Shown piece after piece: positions 13,910 to 23,390 of a DNA stretch of 64,000 bases (the stretch's first letter is position 1; the number at the start of each line of letters is the position of its first letter). The position numbers and the translations under genes were made by a program. Source of the DNA: an uncultured Prevotellaceae bacterium. GTDB taxonomy: Bacteria; Bacteroidota; Bacteroidia; Bacteroidales; Bacteroidaceae. The stretch is taken from positions 1-64,000 of the forward strand of contig OMWH01000013.1 of assembly GCA_900314755.1 (NCBI GenBank), written 5' to 3'. The notes beneath the pieces are model-generated. The model was not told where the DNA came from. It did not search any database and saw only the letters and a list, made by a program, of their open reading frames with translations.

Positions 13910-15280
13910 TCATATTAGATTAATTTCTATCCATAGTACAGCAAGACCTATCAACCATCCTATACTTACTTTTAGGGTCATATTCTTCAGATACCAGCCC
14001 AAACGAACATGCTCCATCTTCATCAAAGCGACACCGCTGGTAGATCCGACACAAAGCAAACAACCTCCAACAGCCGTACAGAAAGCAATGATTTCCCAGT
14101 AGGCACCGTTGACCGCCATATCCCCCACGTCAGCAACAGAATATAGCATAATGTCACTTACTGCCACCGTAAAGGTATCAATGAGGGAACTGAGAATACC
14201 TGAGCCAATTCCTACCAGCCAGATATTATGAATATTATCATCAAACCAACTGGCAATATCACTAAAGACACCTGTCTCTGCGACAACACCCATTCCTAAC
14301 ATGATACCCATAACAAATAGCATCTGCTGTATAGCACCATACTGCAAGGCGCGTGGTATACGGCGTTGAGCCATCTGGTCGGCATTCATCAGTCTGCGAT
14401 TGAACACCTCGTTAACGACCCATAAAACACTGAGCACACACAATGCTCCAAGAAATGGTGCTAATTTGGTGATATTATGGAATGTGGGAATAAACCAAAG
14501 TCCTCCTATTCCTACTATCAGCATGACAAGACGCTGCCATCTATTCAACCTTGTGTCATCGCCACGGAATGGAGAGGTAATCCACTCACAATCCAACCGG
14601 TCTGGCAACTGATAGTTTATCAAAGCGGTAGGAATGACCCACGCCAACAACGATGGCAAAGCAAGGTAAGCGGAGAAATGAGTGGCAGTCACAGCTCCAT
14701 CACCCCAAAGAATCAGTCCCGTAGGATCACCTATCACGGTGAAACAACCGCCACAATTTGCTGCCAGGACAATAGCCGATCCGATGAGCATTCGTTGTCT
14801 GCCGCTTTGAACAATATTGTGCATAATCACCAACATCATCGTTGTCGTGGTCAAGTTATCCAGATTAGCGGATATAATATAAGTCGCTATAGTAATCGTC
14901 CACAACAGCCGTTTTGAGTTACGGGTCCGTATCCATTCAGTGATAAAGTCAAAGCATCCGTTATTGTTAAGCAACTCTATGATGGACATGGTCGCCAACA
15001 AGAACATCACAATAGCGGCAGCCTTACCTACATATTTCAGAAAAATATTATCATAAATAAAATATTTTACCAAGTCACTCGTAGGTTGTGCTCCTGCCAG
15101 ATATTTCAGATAATCCTGTGGATGTTGCTGCATTACGAAATCGGTACCATAACAGACATAGACCACCCATCCTGCCGTACCCAAAAACATGGCAATAGCA
15201 GCTTTATTGACTCCTGTCAGATGACCAGTGGCTATCAACAAATAGGAGGTTATCAGTAACAATACGATTATCAGTGTCAT
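13910..15280 (-). CDS. nhaD: NhaD-type Na+/H+ antiporter
   Basis: A 456-residue inner-membrane protein with about 11-12 hydrophobic spans. The NhaD/CitM-family signature is clear: [19 protein letters not shown] with the conserved Asp/Asn/Thr, [18 protein letters not shown], and the second inverted half [20 protein letters not shown] and [14 protein letters not shown]. It exports Na+ (or Li+) in exchange for protons, linking sodium homeostasis to the proton gradient. pfkA follows after 10 bp. The pairing with a glycolytic gene is probably only positional. Confidence 0.9.
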   Translation of the reverse strand: MTLIIVLLLITSYLLIATGHLTGVNKAAIAMFLGTAGWVVYVCYGTDFVMQQHPQDYLKYLAGAQPTSDLVKYFIYDNIFLKYVGKAAAIVMFLLATMSIIELLNNNGCFDFITEWIRTRNSKRLLWTITIATYIISANLDNLTTTTMMLVIMHNIVQSGRQRMLIGSAIVLAANCGGCFTVIGDPTGLILWGDGAVTATHFSAYLALPSLLAWVIPTALINYQLPDRLDCEWITSPFRGDDTRLNRWQRLVMLIVGIGGLWFIPTFHNITKLAPFLGALCVLSVLWVVNEVFNRRLMNADQMAQRRIPRALQYGAIQQMLFVMGIMLGMGVVAETGVFSDIASWFDDNIHNIWLVGIGSGILSSLIDTFTVAVSDIMLYSVADVGDMAVNGAYWEIIAFCTAVGGCLLCVGSTSGVALMKMEHVRLGWYLKNMTLKVSIGWLIGLAVLWIEINLI

Positions 15281-15307
15281 ATAACAGCATGTTTAAGTTT
15301 TCGACTA

Positions 15308-15338
15308 CAAAGATACATTATTTTTAGTAATTGACAAC
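15308..15338 (-). promoter_or_regulatory. Promoter of nhaD-pfkA
   Basis: Minus-strand GTTG (15338-15335), 19 bp, TATCTTTG (15315-15308). It lies 28 bp before the nhaD start. Confidence 0.6.
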
Positions 15339-15356
15339 GATTTGGTAATGATTTTT

Positions 15357-16130
15357 TCAATCTCTGTCATCGAGGACACGAAATTTTTGCCGTCTCCTTC
15401 GCAGTTCTTCCAAAGACAAAGAAACTGACATGTTTTCTATCCAGTCGCAATGACACTGTCCGAGAGTCCTGCCTATAGGGTCTATCACACAACTGGCTCC
15501 CACATAATGAGAATACAGGTCGTCCCCCACCCTGTTGACACCAATCAAATATGCCTGATTCTCTATAGCTCTTGCACGTGTCAGGATCTGCCATGCCGAT
15601 TGGCGGGACTGTGGCCAGTTGGCTACCACAACAATGAGATCGTATTCTCTGTCATCAGCATATCGGCTCCAACAGGGAAAACGGAGGTCATAGCAGGTAA
15701 GCAATAAGATACGGAACCCTTCATATTCCACAACGACATGCGACTGACCGGGAGTATAATATTTATCTTCCCCACCATAAGTAAAGAGATGATGCTTGTC
15801 ATAAAATACCTCCTGATGATTGCGCCCGTCAATAAAATAGTGCCGATTTCGATAAGAGTTGTCAGACAAATGGATGGCAAGACTTCCGCAGATAGCACAA
15901 TGCCTTTCATTGGCGATAGTGCGCATCCATATTAATGCCTCGTTGGTATCTTCCTCATGGGCAATACCTTCGGGATTTGTGGCAAAGCCAGTACTCCACA
16001 TCTCTGGGAGGACATACAAATCACTAGGCTGACTTGAGTTGATTAGCCGTTCAGCGCTACGGATGTTCTCTGCCGACGCTCCCCATTTAATGTCAGTTTG
16101 TAAAAGTGTAACAAGCATCTTACCATTCAT
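15357..16130 (-). CDS. Nitrilase-superfamily omega-amidase (YafV/Nit2-like)
   Basis: A 257-residue carbon-nitrogen hydrolase. The catalytic triad Glu-Lys-Cys is present: Glu43 in LPEMWSTGF, Lys112 in YDKHHLFTYGGE, and Cys146 in LLTCYDLRFP. The WSTGF and HLFTYGGE motifs are those of the YafV/Nit2 branch, which hydrolyses alpha-ketoglutaramate and alpha-ketosuccinamate (methionine salvage and metabolite repair). The start could instead be Met5 (MLVTLLQTDI), which fits the family better. It is transcribed away from the HU-like/SPOR gene. Confidence 0.9.
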   Translation of the reverse strand: MNGKMLVTLLQTDIKWGASAENIRSAERLINSSQPSDLYVLPEMWSTGFATNPEGIAHEEDTNEALIWMRTIANERHCAICGSLAIHLSDNSYRNRHYFIDGRNHQEVFYDKHHLFTYGGEDKYYTPGQSHVVVEYEGFRILLLTCYDLRFPCWSRYADDREYDLIVVVANWPQSRQSAWQILTRARAIENQAYLIGVNRVGDDLYSHYVGASCVIDPIGRTLGQCHCDWIENMSVSLSLEELRRRRQKFRVLDDRD

Positions 16131-16232
16131 CGCCTATAAACAATTTAACTGATTTGACGATTGCAAAAATAACAATTAATATTGGAAAAATAAAAGATTT
16201 AGTTCTTTTTGTGACTTTTAAATTTGATTTAC

Positions 16233-16263
16233 TTGCTCATTTCACAAAAAATACTTATTTTTG
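16233..16263 (+). promoter_or_regulatory. Promoter touching the start codon of the HU-like/SPOR gene
   Basis: TTG at 16233-16235, 20 bp, then TATTTTTG at 16256-16263. Transcription would begin at about 16268-16271, at the proposed GTG start itself, implying a leaderless or nearly leaderless mRNA. Confidence 0.55.
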
Positions 16264-16267
16264 CATC

Positions 16268-17332
16268 GTGATTGAATTAGCAAGACATCTGGAAATACTC
16301 CTATTGAGTAATGATTGTGTGGCAGTACCTGACTTTGGCGGTTTTGTTGCACATTATATTTCTGCACGTATTGATGAGGCAGACGGAATGTTCTTACCCC
16401 CCATACGCACTATCGGGTTCAATCCTCAGCTGAAACTTAATGACTCCTTATTAGTGCAATCCTATGTGGAGGCTAATGACATCAGCTATCCCGAGGCTCT
16501 TCGTAGAATTGAGCAAGAAGTGAACAAGATCAAACAGACAATCACTTATGAAGGCTCGTATCAATTAGAGAATATTGGTGTTTTAACAACCAATGACGAA
16601 GGAGTCTATTGTTTTGAGCCATGTGAATCCGGCTTACTCACTCCTACCCTCTATGGTCTCAGTTCTTTTGAGTTGAGTCAGATAAAGTCAGCATCTGTCG
16701 CTCAACCAAAGCCTATAGAGCCTTTAGCTGAAGAAAAAGGTATTGAGGAACCAGAAGAATCAATATCTGATCAGACTCCCCTCATAGAATTGGTGGATAC
16801 GGAAGATGACGGGCATGCCATTCATATTAAGATGTCATGGATTCGCAATACCGTCGCCATTGCTGCTGCCATTGTGTTATTTTTCTTAATGACAACACCG
16901 GTTGCCAATAGCAACATGGAATCCCAGAGCATGAGCTCATTAAAGAATGACCTCATCAATAAACTCATCCCGAAAGATTCTAATATAGCCCCAGCAACTC
17001 CTGTCCTTACTCCCAAGAAGGACAAAGTGGCAGAAGATGCGTTAAAGACTGAGGAGAGAACAGATTCTACTCAACATATTAGCATGCCTGAGGACAACAG
17101 ATATTGTATAGTACTGGCAAGTCAGGTAAGAAAAGACAATGCGGAGCTGTTTACCAAGCAGATGCGTGAAAAAGGCTTTAAAGACACGAATGTTTATATT
17201 CATAATAATGTTGTACGCGTAGTCTATGGTCACTTTAAGTCAGAAAGTGATGCCTATGCAGAATTACACAAACATCGTTTCGATGCCGATTTTGAAGAAG
17301 CTTGGGTTTATAAAAGAAAAACTGAAGGATGA
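16268..17332 (+). CDS. HU-like (CCDC81-type) DNA-binding fold, membrane span and SPOR domain
   Basis: I place the start at GTG 16268, giving 354 residues beginning MIELARHLEILLLSNDCVAV, the N-terminus seen in Bacteroidetes members. Upstream in-frame sequence is not protein-like and holds the promoter. Residues 1-135 form an HU/CCDC81-like domain (PDFGGFVAHY, GFNPQLKLNDS, YPEALRRIEQEV, GSYQLENIGVL). An acidic linker follows, then one span at 192-210 with Lys/Arg on its N side, so the HU-like part is cytoplasmic. The C-terminal SPOR domain (277-350, YCIVLASQVRKDN, VVRVVYGHFKSESDA) would bind denuded peptidoglycan at division sites. The next gene overlaps by 4 bp. Confidence 0.85.
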   Translation: MIELARHLEILLLSNDCVAVPDFGGFVAHYISARIDEADGMFLPPIRTIGFNPQLKLNDSLLVQSYVEANDISYPEALRRIEQEVNKIKQTITYEGSYQLENIGVLTTNDEGVYCFEPCESGLLTPTLYGLSSFELSQIKSASVAQPKPIEPLAEEKGIEEPEESISDQTPLIELVDTEDDGHAIHIKMSWIRNTVAIAAAIVLFFLMTTPVANSNMESQSMSSLKNDLINKLIPKDSNIAPATPVLTPKKDKVAEDALKTEERTDSTQHISMPEDNRYCIVLASQVRKDNAELFTKQMREKGFKDTNVYIHNNVVRVVYGHFKSESDAYAELHKHRFDADFEEAWVYKRKTEG

Positions 17333-17811
17333 AGCGTGTAAGATGCCCAAAATGTGATAATTATATCATCTTTGACGAAACAAAATATCAAACTGGTCAA
17401 TCACTTGTTTTTCAATGTGACAAATGTGGTAAACAGTTTGGCATCCGTATCAACACCCCATCCCAACCCGTCAATTCTAACTGTGGAAGTATCATAGTAA
17501 TTGAGAATGTTTTCCATTTCAAGCAGGAGCTCCCTCTCCACATGGGGGATAATGTCATTGGGAAATACCAAAAAGGAAATCCTATCAATACACCTTTCGA
17601 AACAGTCGACCCGAGCGTTGACCTCAATCACTGTACAATTAATGTGTCAAAGAACAAGAAAGGGGAATTCTGTTATACACTGTCAGATAACAACAGTAAT
17701 ACCGGTACTTTTGTTGATAATATAGAACTCAAGCCTCGTGAAAAGAGAAGAATAGAGGATGGAACACTTTTCACCATCGGAGCCACAAGTATTATTTTAA
17801 AAGCCATCTAG
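17329..17811 (+). CDS. MJ0042-type zinc-ribbon and FHA-domain protein
   Basis: A soluble protein of 160 residues. Residues 1-40 form an MJ0042-type zinc ribbon with Cys6, Cys9, Cys30 and Cys33 (RCPKCD, FQCDKCGKQF). Residues about 70-158 form an FHA-like fold (HMGDNVIGKYQKGN, LSDNNSNTGTFVDN, IEDGTLFTIGATSIIL). FHA domains bind phosphothreonine, but the usual arginine of the GR motif appears as Lys78 here and the SxxH motif is LNHCTI, so phosphopeptide binding is uncertain. It is translationally coupled (ATGA) to the HU-like/SPOR gene and may work with it; that partnership is inference. Confidence 0.8.
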   Translation: MKRVRCPKCDNYIIFDETKYQTGQSLVFQCDKCGKQFGIRINTPSQPVNSNCGSIIVIENVFHFKQELPLHMGDNVIGKYQKGNPINTPFETVDPSVDLNHCTINVSKNKKGEFCYTLSDNNSNTGTFVDNIELKPREKRRIEDGTLFTIGATSIILKAI

Positions 17812-17813
17812 TC

Positions 17814-17835
17814 TTTAATATTAGAAAATATTAAA
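17814..17835 (+). terminator. AT-rich hairpin after the FHA gene
   Basis: TTTAATATT (17814-17822) pairs perfectly with AATATTAAA (17827-17835) around AGAA, 3 bp after the stop codon. The stem is weak and no T run follows, so termination strength is doubtful. Confidence 0.4.
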
Positions 17836-17873
17836 ATATCATGCAACTTACGAATATTATCAGAATTATTTCG

Positions 17874-17881
17874 TAACTTTG
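17874..17881 (+). promoter_or_regulatory. -7 box before the truncated MATE gene
   Basis: TAACTTTG fits TAnnTTTG and lies 25 bp before the ATG at 17907. No clear TTTG sits 19-20 bp upstream. Confidence 0.5.
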
Positions 17882-17906
17882 CAACTCATTTGAAAAATCA
17901 AGGTTT

Positions 17907-18584
17907 ATGAGCAAACTTAAAAGAAATCCATTTGTTATATCAAAAGCACTTAGGAACTTTTTATTTGCCGCAGTCTTGACAGCTGCCGCCACACAACTTG
18001 CCCATACAGCAGACTCTATGCTTGTAGGACATTTCGTTGGACCTGATGCGGTATCTGCCATCAATTTAGTATTACCGTTTGTAGAGGTTCTTAACTGCTT
18101 CGGATTCCTTATCTGTTTTGGAGCCAATGCCATGTGTGCAAGATCTATTGGTTGTGGTGATTATGAGAAAGTCGCTAAGACATTCACCTCCACCCTCATC
18201 ACTATTATGACATTAGGATTACTGGTGTCTATAGGCATTTGCATGTTCAGCTACCAAATAGTCGACACATTATCCGATGAGCCCAGGCTTGACCAAATGG
18301 CATATTTCATGGTTATTACTGTTTGGCTCATTGCCTGCACGGAAGGTATTGAGCTGTGGTGGGGATTTTCGGTGGCATGCATATTCGTGCTCATCTTACA
18401 GCTATTGATAACATACTTGCAAAGCCAGATGATTTTTCACGATGTGTCACCGGTCACGCTGATTCCTGAGCAAATCAAGGATTATACTTTTGACCGTTCT
18501 GTCATGTATCAGGATGATGACGTGTATCTGGCACTTGACGAGATTGATAAGTATGGACAGAATACAGTATTTATACATAGATAA
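17907..18584 (+). pseudogene. MATE-family transporter with large internal deletion
   Basis: The first about 145 residues are a clear MATE multidrug/metabolite exporter N-terminus (LTAAATQLAHTADSMLVGHF, AINLVLPFVEVLNCFG) with roughly four membrane spans. After ACTEGIEL at about residue 150 the sequence jumps to one last span (GFSVACIFVLILQLLITYL) and a soluble tail ending in DEIDKYGQNTVFIHR. Intact MATE proteins are about 440-470 residues with 12 spans, so spans 5-11 appear to be missing with the frame kept. The product should not transport. The cause may be a genomic deletion or an assembly collapse; a functional 225-residue protein is less likely. A promoter box is still present upstream. 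Confidence 0.6.
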
Positions 18585-18601
18585 ATTCTCTAAAGTCGTT
18601 T

Positions 18602-21067
18602 ATGGAAGAAACAATAACAATGTATATGGATAATAGAAACAGGTCGTTTTCAATGATAGCCGACGTGGAAGGCGATTACAGCGACCTCAACCAAGTGGAC
18701 ATTCCCGATTCACTCCCGATACTTGCCGTCAGAAACATCGTGCTTTTCCCTGGTGTGGTAACACCAATACTCATAGGGAGGGAATCAAGCATGAAAGTAG
18801 TGCGGACAGCAGAAAAGGATGATTTAATCATTGGCGTGTTCTGTCAGCGTGACCCGGATACGGAGCAACCTATCCGTGCAGATCTTTATGACATGGGAGT
18901 ATATGCCAAAGTGCTCAAACTACTGACATTACCCAATGGTAATATCACGGCGATTATTCAAGGATTGGGACGTATCAAATTATTAGAACTGCAGAAATAC
19001 AAGCCATACCTGATCGGTCACGTGGAGATGGCTCCAGAAATAGAACCGGACAAAAGTGACACGGAGTTCAAGACAGCTATTGAGGATTTGCGTAACCAGA
19101 CCATGGAATACATCAAATTGAGTGATGATATTCCAGAGGAAGCTTCTTTCGCCATCAAGAATGTGGGGAATAACATCCTGGCTCTGAATTTCATCTGTTC
19201 TAACTTACCCTTTTCGGTCAAGGAGAAGATCAGATTACTCATGATGTCTTCTATCAAGGAACGGTTGTTCAACACAATGAAGATTGTCAACCGTGAGATA
19301 GAACTGCAAACCTTGAAACTGGACATCCGCAACAAGACCCGTGACGATATTGACGAGCAACAACGTAACTATTTCTTACAGCAACAGATCAAGAACCTGC
19401 AAGCTGAGATGGGTAATGAAAGCTCACCCGAGAAGAAAGACTTGTTGGAAAAGGCTCAGCAGAAAAAATGGAGCGAGGATGTCGAGCGTATCTTCTATCG
19501 TGAAGTGGATAAACTGGATCAGTTGAATCCTCAAAGTCCTGACTTTAATATCCAGCTCACTTATCTGCAGACATTGGTATCACTGCCTTGGAACGAATGC
19601 ACGGAAGACGATCTTCGTCTGGACCGTGCCCAGAAGATTCTTGACCGCGACCACTATGGCATGGAAAAAGTGAAGGAGCGTATCTTGGAATATATCGCAG
19701 TATTATCTCTTCGTGGTGATTTGAAATCGCCCATCCTCTGTCTCTATGGTCCTCCAGGTGTTGGAAAGACAAGTCTGGGCAAGTCGATAGCTGATGCGCT
19801 GAACCGTAAATATGTACGTGTATCCTTAGGTGGTCTTCATGATGAGGCGGAGATTCGCGGACATCGTCGCACTTATATCGGAGCGATGCCGGGACGTATC
19901 ATCAAGAACATCCAGAAGGCTGGGTCCAGCAATCCGGTGTTCATTCTTGATGAAATCGACAAGGTGACCCAGAACACTCATAACGGTGACCCGGCTTCAG
20001 CGATGCTGGAGGTACTGGATCCCGAGCAGAACAACGCTTTTCATGATAATTACCTGGATGTGGACTATGACCTGTCGAAAGTATTGTTCATTGCTACAGC
20101 TAATAATCTTGGTACGATTCCCAAGCCCCTGCTTGACCGTATGGAGATTATTGAGGTAAGTGGCTATATCACAGAAGAGAAATATGAGATTGCCAAACGC
20201 CACCTGATTCCTAAAGAAAAGGAGAACACGGGTCTTAATGACAAGGGACTGACATTCAACAAAGCCGCTATTGAGAAGATCATTGAGCAATATACCCGTG
20301 AAAGTGGTGTCCGTCAATTGGAGAAGCAAATCAACAAGGCTCTTCGCAAACTGGCATTCCAGAAAGCAAAAGACGGCGAACTTCCTTTCTTAAAGATCAG
20401 TCCTACAGAGATAGAAGGTTTATTGGGCAAACCACCTTTCTACCGTGACATCTACCAAGGTAACAACTATGCCGGTGTTGTCACGGGACTGGCATGGACC
20501 AGTGTCGGAGGAGAGATTCTTTTCATCGAGACCTCCCTGTCAAAAGGTAAAGGCTCCAAACTCACCTTGACCGGTAATCTGGGCGATGTGATGAAGGAAA
20601 GTGCCATCCTTGCCTTAGAGTATGTGAAGGCACATGCCGAGAAGCTGCATATAGACTATCGCATCTTCGACAACTGGAATATACATATCCACGTACCGGA
20701 AGGTGCCACTCCTAAGGATGGTCCTTCAGCAGGTATTACTATCGCGACCTCCATTGCCTCTGCTCTCACCCAGCGGAAAGTCCGCAAGAACACGGCAATG
20801 ACTGGTGAGATCACCCTTCGCGGCAAGGTGCTCCCTGTCGGCGGCATCAAGGAAAAGATATTGGCAGCCAAGCGTGCGGGGATTACTGATATTGTGATGT
20901 GCCGTGACAACCAGAAAGACATTGAGGAGATTCCTGAGATGTATCTGAAGGGTGTCAAATTCCATTATGTGGAGAATGTGCAGGATGTCTGGGATTTTGC
21001 CTTGACTGACGAGATTGTGGACCATCCGCTCAAGTTTGAAATAGAAGAGGAGAAGAAAGAGAAATGA
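18602..21067 (+). CDS. lon: ATP-dependent Lon protease
   Basis: A hexameric AAA+ serine protease for misfolded and regulatory proteins, 821 residues. It has an N-terminal substrate-binding domain ([20 protein letters not shown]), a Walker A motif GPPGVGKT at 383-390, Walker [11 protein letters not shown], and a C-terminal protease domain with catalytic Ser709 (KDGPSAGIT) and Lys752 in [14 protein letters not shown], 43 residues later as in E. coli. An N-terminal extension of about 35 residues precedes the domain. Its stop overlaps the start of tgt (ATGA, 21064-21067). No classical heat-shock promoter was recognised in the short gap upstream. Confidence 0.97.
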   Translation: MEETITMYMDNRNRSFSMIADVEGDYSDLNQVDIPDSLPILAVRNIVLFPGVVTPILIGRESSMKVVRTAEKDDLIIGVFCQRDPDTEQPIRADLYDMGVYAKVLKLLTLPNGNITAIIQGLGRIKLLELQKYKPYLIGHVEMAPEIEPDKSDTEFKTAIEDLRNQTMEYIKLSDDIPEEASFAIKNVGNNILALNFICSNLPFSVKEKIRLLMMSSIKERLFNTMKIVNREIELQTLKLDIRNKTRDDIDEQQRNYFLQQQIKNLQAEMGNESSPEKKDLLEKAQQKKWSEDVERIFYREVDKLDQLNPQSPDFNIQLTYLQTLVSLPWNECTEDDLRLDRAQKILDRDHYGMEKVKERILEYIAVLSLRGDLKSPILCLYGPPGVGKTSLGKSIADALNRKYVRVSLGGLHDEAEIRGHRRTYIGAMPGRIIKNIQKAGSSNPVFILDEIDKVTQNTHNGDPASAMLEVLDPEQNNAFHDNYLDVDYDLSKVLFIATANNLGTIPKPLLDRMEIIEVSGYITEEKYEIAKRHLIPKEKENTGLNDKGLTFNKAAIEKIIEQYTRESGVRQLEKQINKALRKLAFQKAKDGELPFLKISPTEIEGLLGKPPFYRDIYQGNNYAGVVTGLAWTSVGGEILFIETSLSKGKGSKLTLTGNLGDVMKESAILALEYVKAHAEKLHIDYRIFDNWNIHIHVPEGATPKDGPSAGITIATSIASALTQRKVRKNTAMTGEITLRGKVLPVGGIKEKILAAKRAGITDIVMCRDNQKDIEEIPEMYLKGVKFHYVENVQDVWDFALTDEIVDHPLKFEIEEEKKEK

Positions 21068-22191
21068 CGTTTGAACTGCAACATACCGACCCTGCCAGTG
21101 ATGCCCGTACAGGACTCATCACTACAGATCACGGTCAAATCAAAACACCAATCTTCATGCCCGTAGGGACATGTGGCAGCGTGAAAGGTGTGCATTTCTC
21201 TGAACTCCGGGAACAAGTGAAAGCCCAGATTATTCTGGGGAACACCTACCACTTGTATCTACGGCCTGGGTTGGATGTCCTGCGAAAAGCGGGAGGACTG
21301 CACCAGTTCAACACCTGGGACCGCCCTATCCTTACTGACTCTGGTGGTTTTCAGGTTTTTTCGTTGACTGGCATTCGTAAATTACGTGAGGAAGGATGTG
21401 AGTTCCGTAGCCATATCGATGGCTCCAAACATATCTTCACGCCCGAGAATGTGATGGATACGGAACGGATCATCGGTGCCGACATCATGATGGCTCTTGA
21501 CGAATGTCCCCCAGGACAAAGCGACTATCAATATGCCAAGAAATCATTAGGGCTTACACAACGCTGGCTGGACCGTTGCATCAAACGGTTTAATGAGACG
21601 GAGCCTCTTTATGGGTACCACCAGAGTTTATTCCCGATAGTACAGGGATGCACCTATAAAGACTTGCGCCAAGAAGCAGCAAAGTATGTTGCTGACAAAG
21701 GGGCTGACGGAAATGCCATCGGAGGACTTGCCGTCGGGGAACCTACGGAAGTAATGTATGAGATGATTGAGGTCGTCAATGAGATATTACCTAAAGACAA
21801 GCCTCGCTACCTGATGGGAGTCGGTACCCCCCAGAACATCCTTGAGGCGATAGAGCGTGGTGTCGATATGTTCGACTGTGTCATGCCGACCCGTAATGGA
21901 CGCAATGCGATGTTGTTCACCTATCAGGGTACCATGAACATGCGCAACCAGAAATGGGAAGCCGACTTCTCTCCCATCGACCCTGACGGATGTGATATCG
22001 ACCGCATACACTCGAAGGCATATCTCCATCATCTGTTCAAGGCGCAGGAGCTGCTTGCCATGCAGATTGCCTCTATCCACAACCTTGCTTTCTACCTGCG
22101 ACTGGTTACTGATGCCCGTCAGCATATCGAACAAGGGGATTTCGTACAATGGAAACGTTCTGTCATAGACGACTTGGGAAGGAGAATATAA
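21064..22191 (+). CDS. tgt: tRNA-guanine(34) transglycosylase
   Basis: Exchanges guanine 34 for the queuosine precursor preQ1 in tRNAs with GUN anticodons; 375 residues. The active site is visible: Asp92 in LTDSGGFQVFSL, the nucleophile Asp271 in MFDCVMPTRNGRNA, and ALDECPPG. The C-terminal zinc site, normally CxCxxC plus His, is degenerate: the segment reads IDPDGCDIDRIHSKAYLHHL with a single Cys310, while His339 in ASIHNLAFYLR is kept. I recall the same loss in other Bacteroidetes enzymes. The gene lies inside the lon-tgt-lptG-helicase run, coupled to lon by a 4-bp overlap. Confidence 0.95.
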   Translation: MTFELQHTDPASDARTGLITTDHGQIKTPIFMPVGTCGSVKGVHFSELREQVKAQIILGNTYHLYLRPGLDVLRKAGGLHQFNTWDRPILTDSGGFQVFSLTGIRKLREEGCEFRSHIDGSKHIFTPENVMDTERIIGADIMMALDECPPGQSDYQYAKKSLGLTQRWLDRCIKRFNETEPLYGYHQSLFPIVQGCTYKDLRQEAAKYVADKGADGNAIGGLAVGEPTEVMYEMIEVVNEILPKDKPRYLMGVGTPQNILEAIERGVDMFDCVMPTRNGRNAMLFTYQGTMNMRNQKWEADFSPIDPDGCDIDRIHSKAYLHHLFKAQELLAMQIASIHNLAFYLRLVTDARQHIEQGDFVQWKRSVIDDLGRRI

Positions 22192-22196
22192 TCATT

Positions 22197-23390
22197 ATGA
22201 TGAAAGAAAAGTGGAAACATCTTGTCAGGAGATTAAGGCTGTTGTGGAAACGACTGCCTTGGGATCGCCTTGAACCTTTGAAGAAATACAATCCATTCCA
22301 ATATATCAAACGGATGGACTGGTATATCATCAAGAAGTTCATTGGAACATATATCTATTCCATCATCCTCATCATCTCTATCTCTATCGTCTTCGATGTC
22401 AACGAGAATCTGGCAAAGTTCACCACGTATCATGCACCGTTGAGAGCTATCGTTTTCGACTACTACATGAATTTCGTCCCCTATTTCGCCAACCTGTTCT
22501 CCCCTCTTTTCGTTTTTATCGCTGTCATCTTCTTTACCTCCAAACTTGCCGGCAATTCCGAGATTATCGCTATGCTTGCCTGCGGTATGAGTTTCAAGAG
22601 ACTTTTACGCCCTTATCTGATTTCCGCAGCGTTGATTGCTGTCTTGAACTTCTATCTGGGAGCGTATGTCATACCCAAAGGGACCGTCGTCAGACATGAC
22701 TTTGAGTCACTCTATAAAAACAATACGAAAAATACGACAGCAACGAATATCCAGCTGATGGTTGACAAAGGAACCGTAGCCTATATCTCTCAATATGATG
22801 ATGTACGTAAGACGGGCTATGGATTCTCGCTTTATAAATTTGACAAGAAGAAACTGGTCAGTCATATGACGGCAAGCATCATCCAGTATGACACGATCAG
22901 TGACTCGCGGTATCACTGGAAAGCACGTAACTACAAAGTCCGTGAACTGAAAGGTATGCGTGAGAAGATTACCAGCGGGTCAGAAATAGACACCCTCATA
23001 CAGATGGAGCCCATGGACCTCATCTTCTCAAAAGGTCAGCAGGAGACTTTCACCTCTCCAGAACTGAAACGCTATATCTCCAAACAGCAGGAGCGTGGTT
23101 CCAGCAATGTTGTACAGTACGAGGTCGAATATCATAAACGGATTGCCACCTCTTTCGCATCCTTTATCCTGACCATCATCGGCGTGTCCTTATCATCCCG
23201 TAAGCGAAAGGGCGGCATGGGAATGTATCTGGGTATCGGTCTTGCCCTGTCTTTCTCTTACATCCTGCTGCAGACCATCAGTGCTACATTCGCCATCAAT
23301 GCGGATACACCACCCATACTTGCGGCATGGGTCCCCAACATATTATATGCAATCATCGCCTATTTCTGTTATAGGCAAGCTCCCAACTAA
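22197..23390 (+). CDS. LptF/LptG-family lipopolysaccharide export permease
   Basis: Inner-membrane permease of the Lpt bridge that moves LPS from the inner to the outer membrane; YjgP/YjgQ family, 397 residues from ATG 22197. The frame stays open upstream to 22149, but that would overlap tgt by 43 bp, so I prefer the ATG after GGAAGGAG. Three N-terminal spans (FIGTYIYSIILIISISIVF, LFSPLFVFIAVIFF, YLISAALIAVLNFYLGAYV), a periplasmic beta-jellyroll (about 170-300) and three C-terminal spans follow the family plan. Whether it is LptF or LptG cannot be settled by eye. Confidence 0.9.
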   Translation: MMKEKWKHLVRRLRLLWKRLPWDRLEPLKKYNPFQYIKRMDWYIIKKFIGTYIYSIILIISISIVFDVNENLAKFTTYHAPLRAIVFDYYMNFVPYFANLFSPLFVFIAVIFFTSKLAGNSEIIAMLACGMSFKRLLRPYLISAALIAVLNFYLGAYVIPKGTVVRHDFESLYKNNTKNTTATNIQLMVDKGTVAYISQYDDVRKTGYGFSLYKFDKKKLVSHMTASIIQYDTISDSRYHWKARNYKVRELKGMREKITSGSEIDTLIQMEPMDLIFSKGQQETFTSPELKRYISKQQERGSSNVVQYEVEYHKRIATSFASFILTIIGVSLSSRKRKGGMGMYLGIGLALSFSYILLQTISATFAINADTPPILAAWVPNILYAIIAYFCYRQAPN

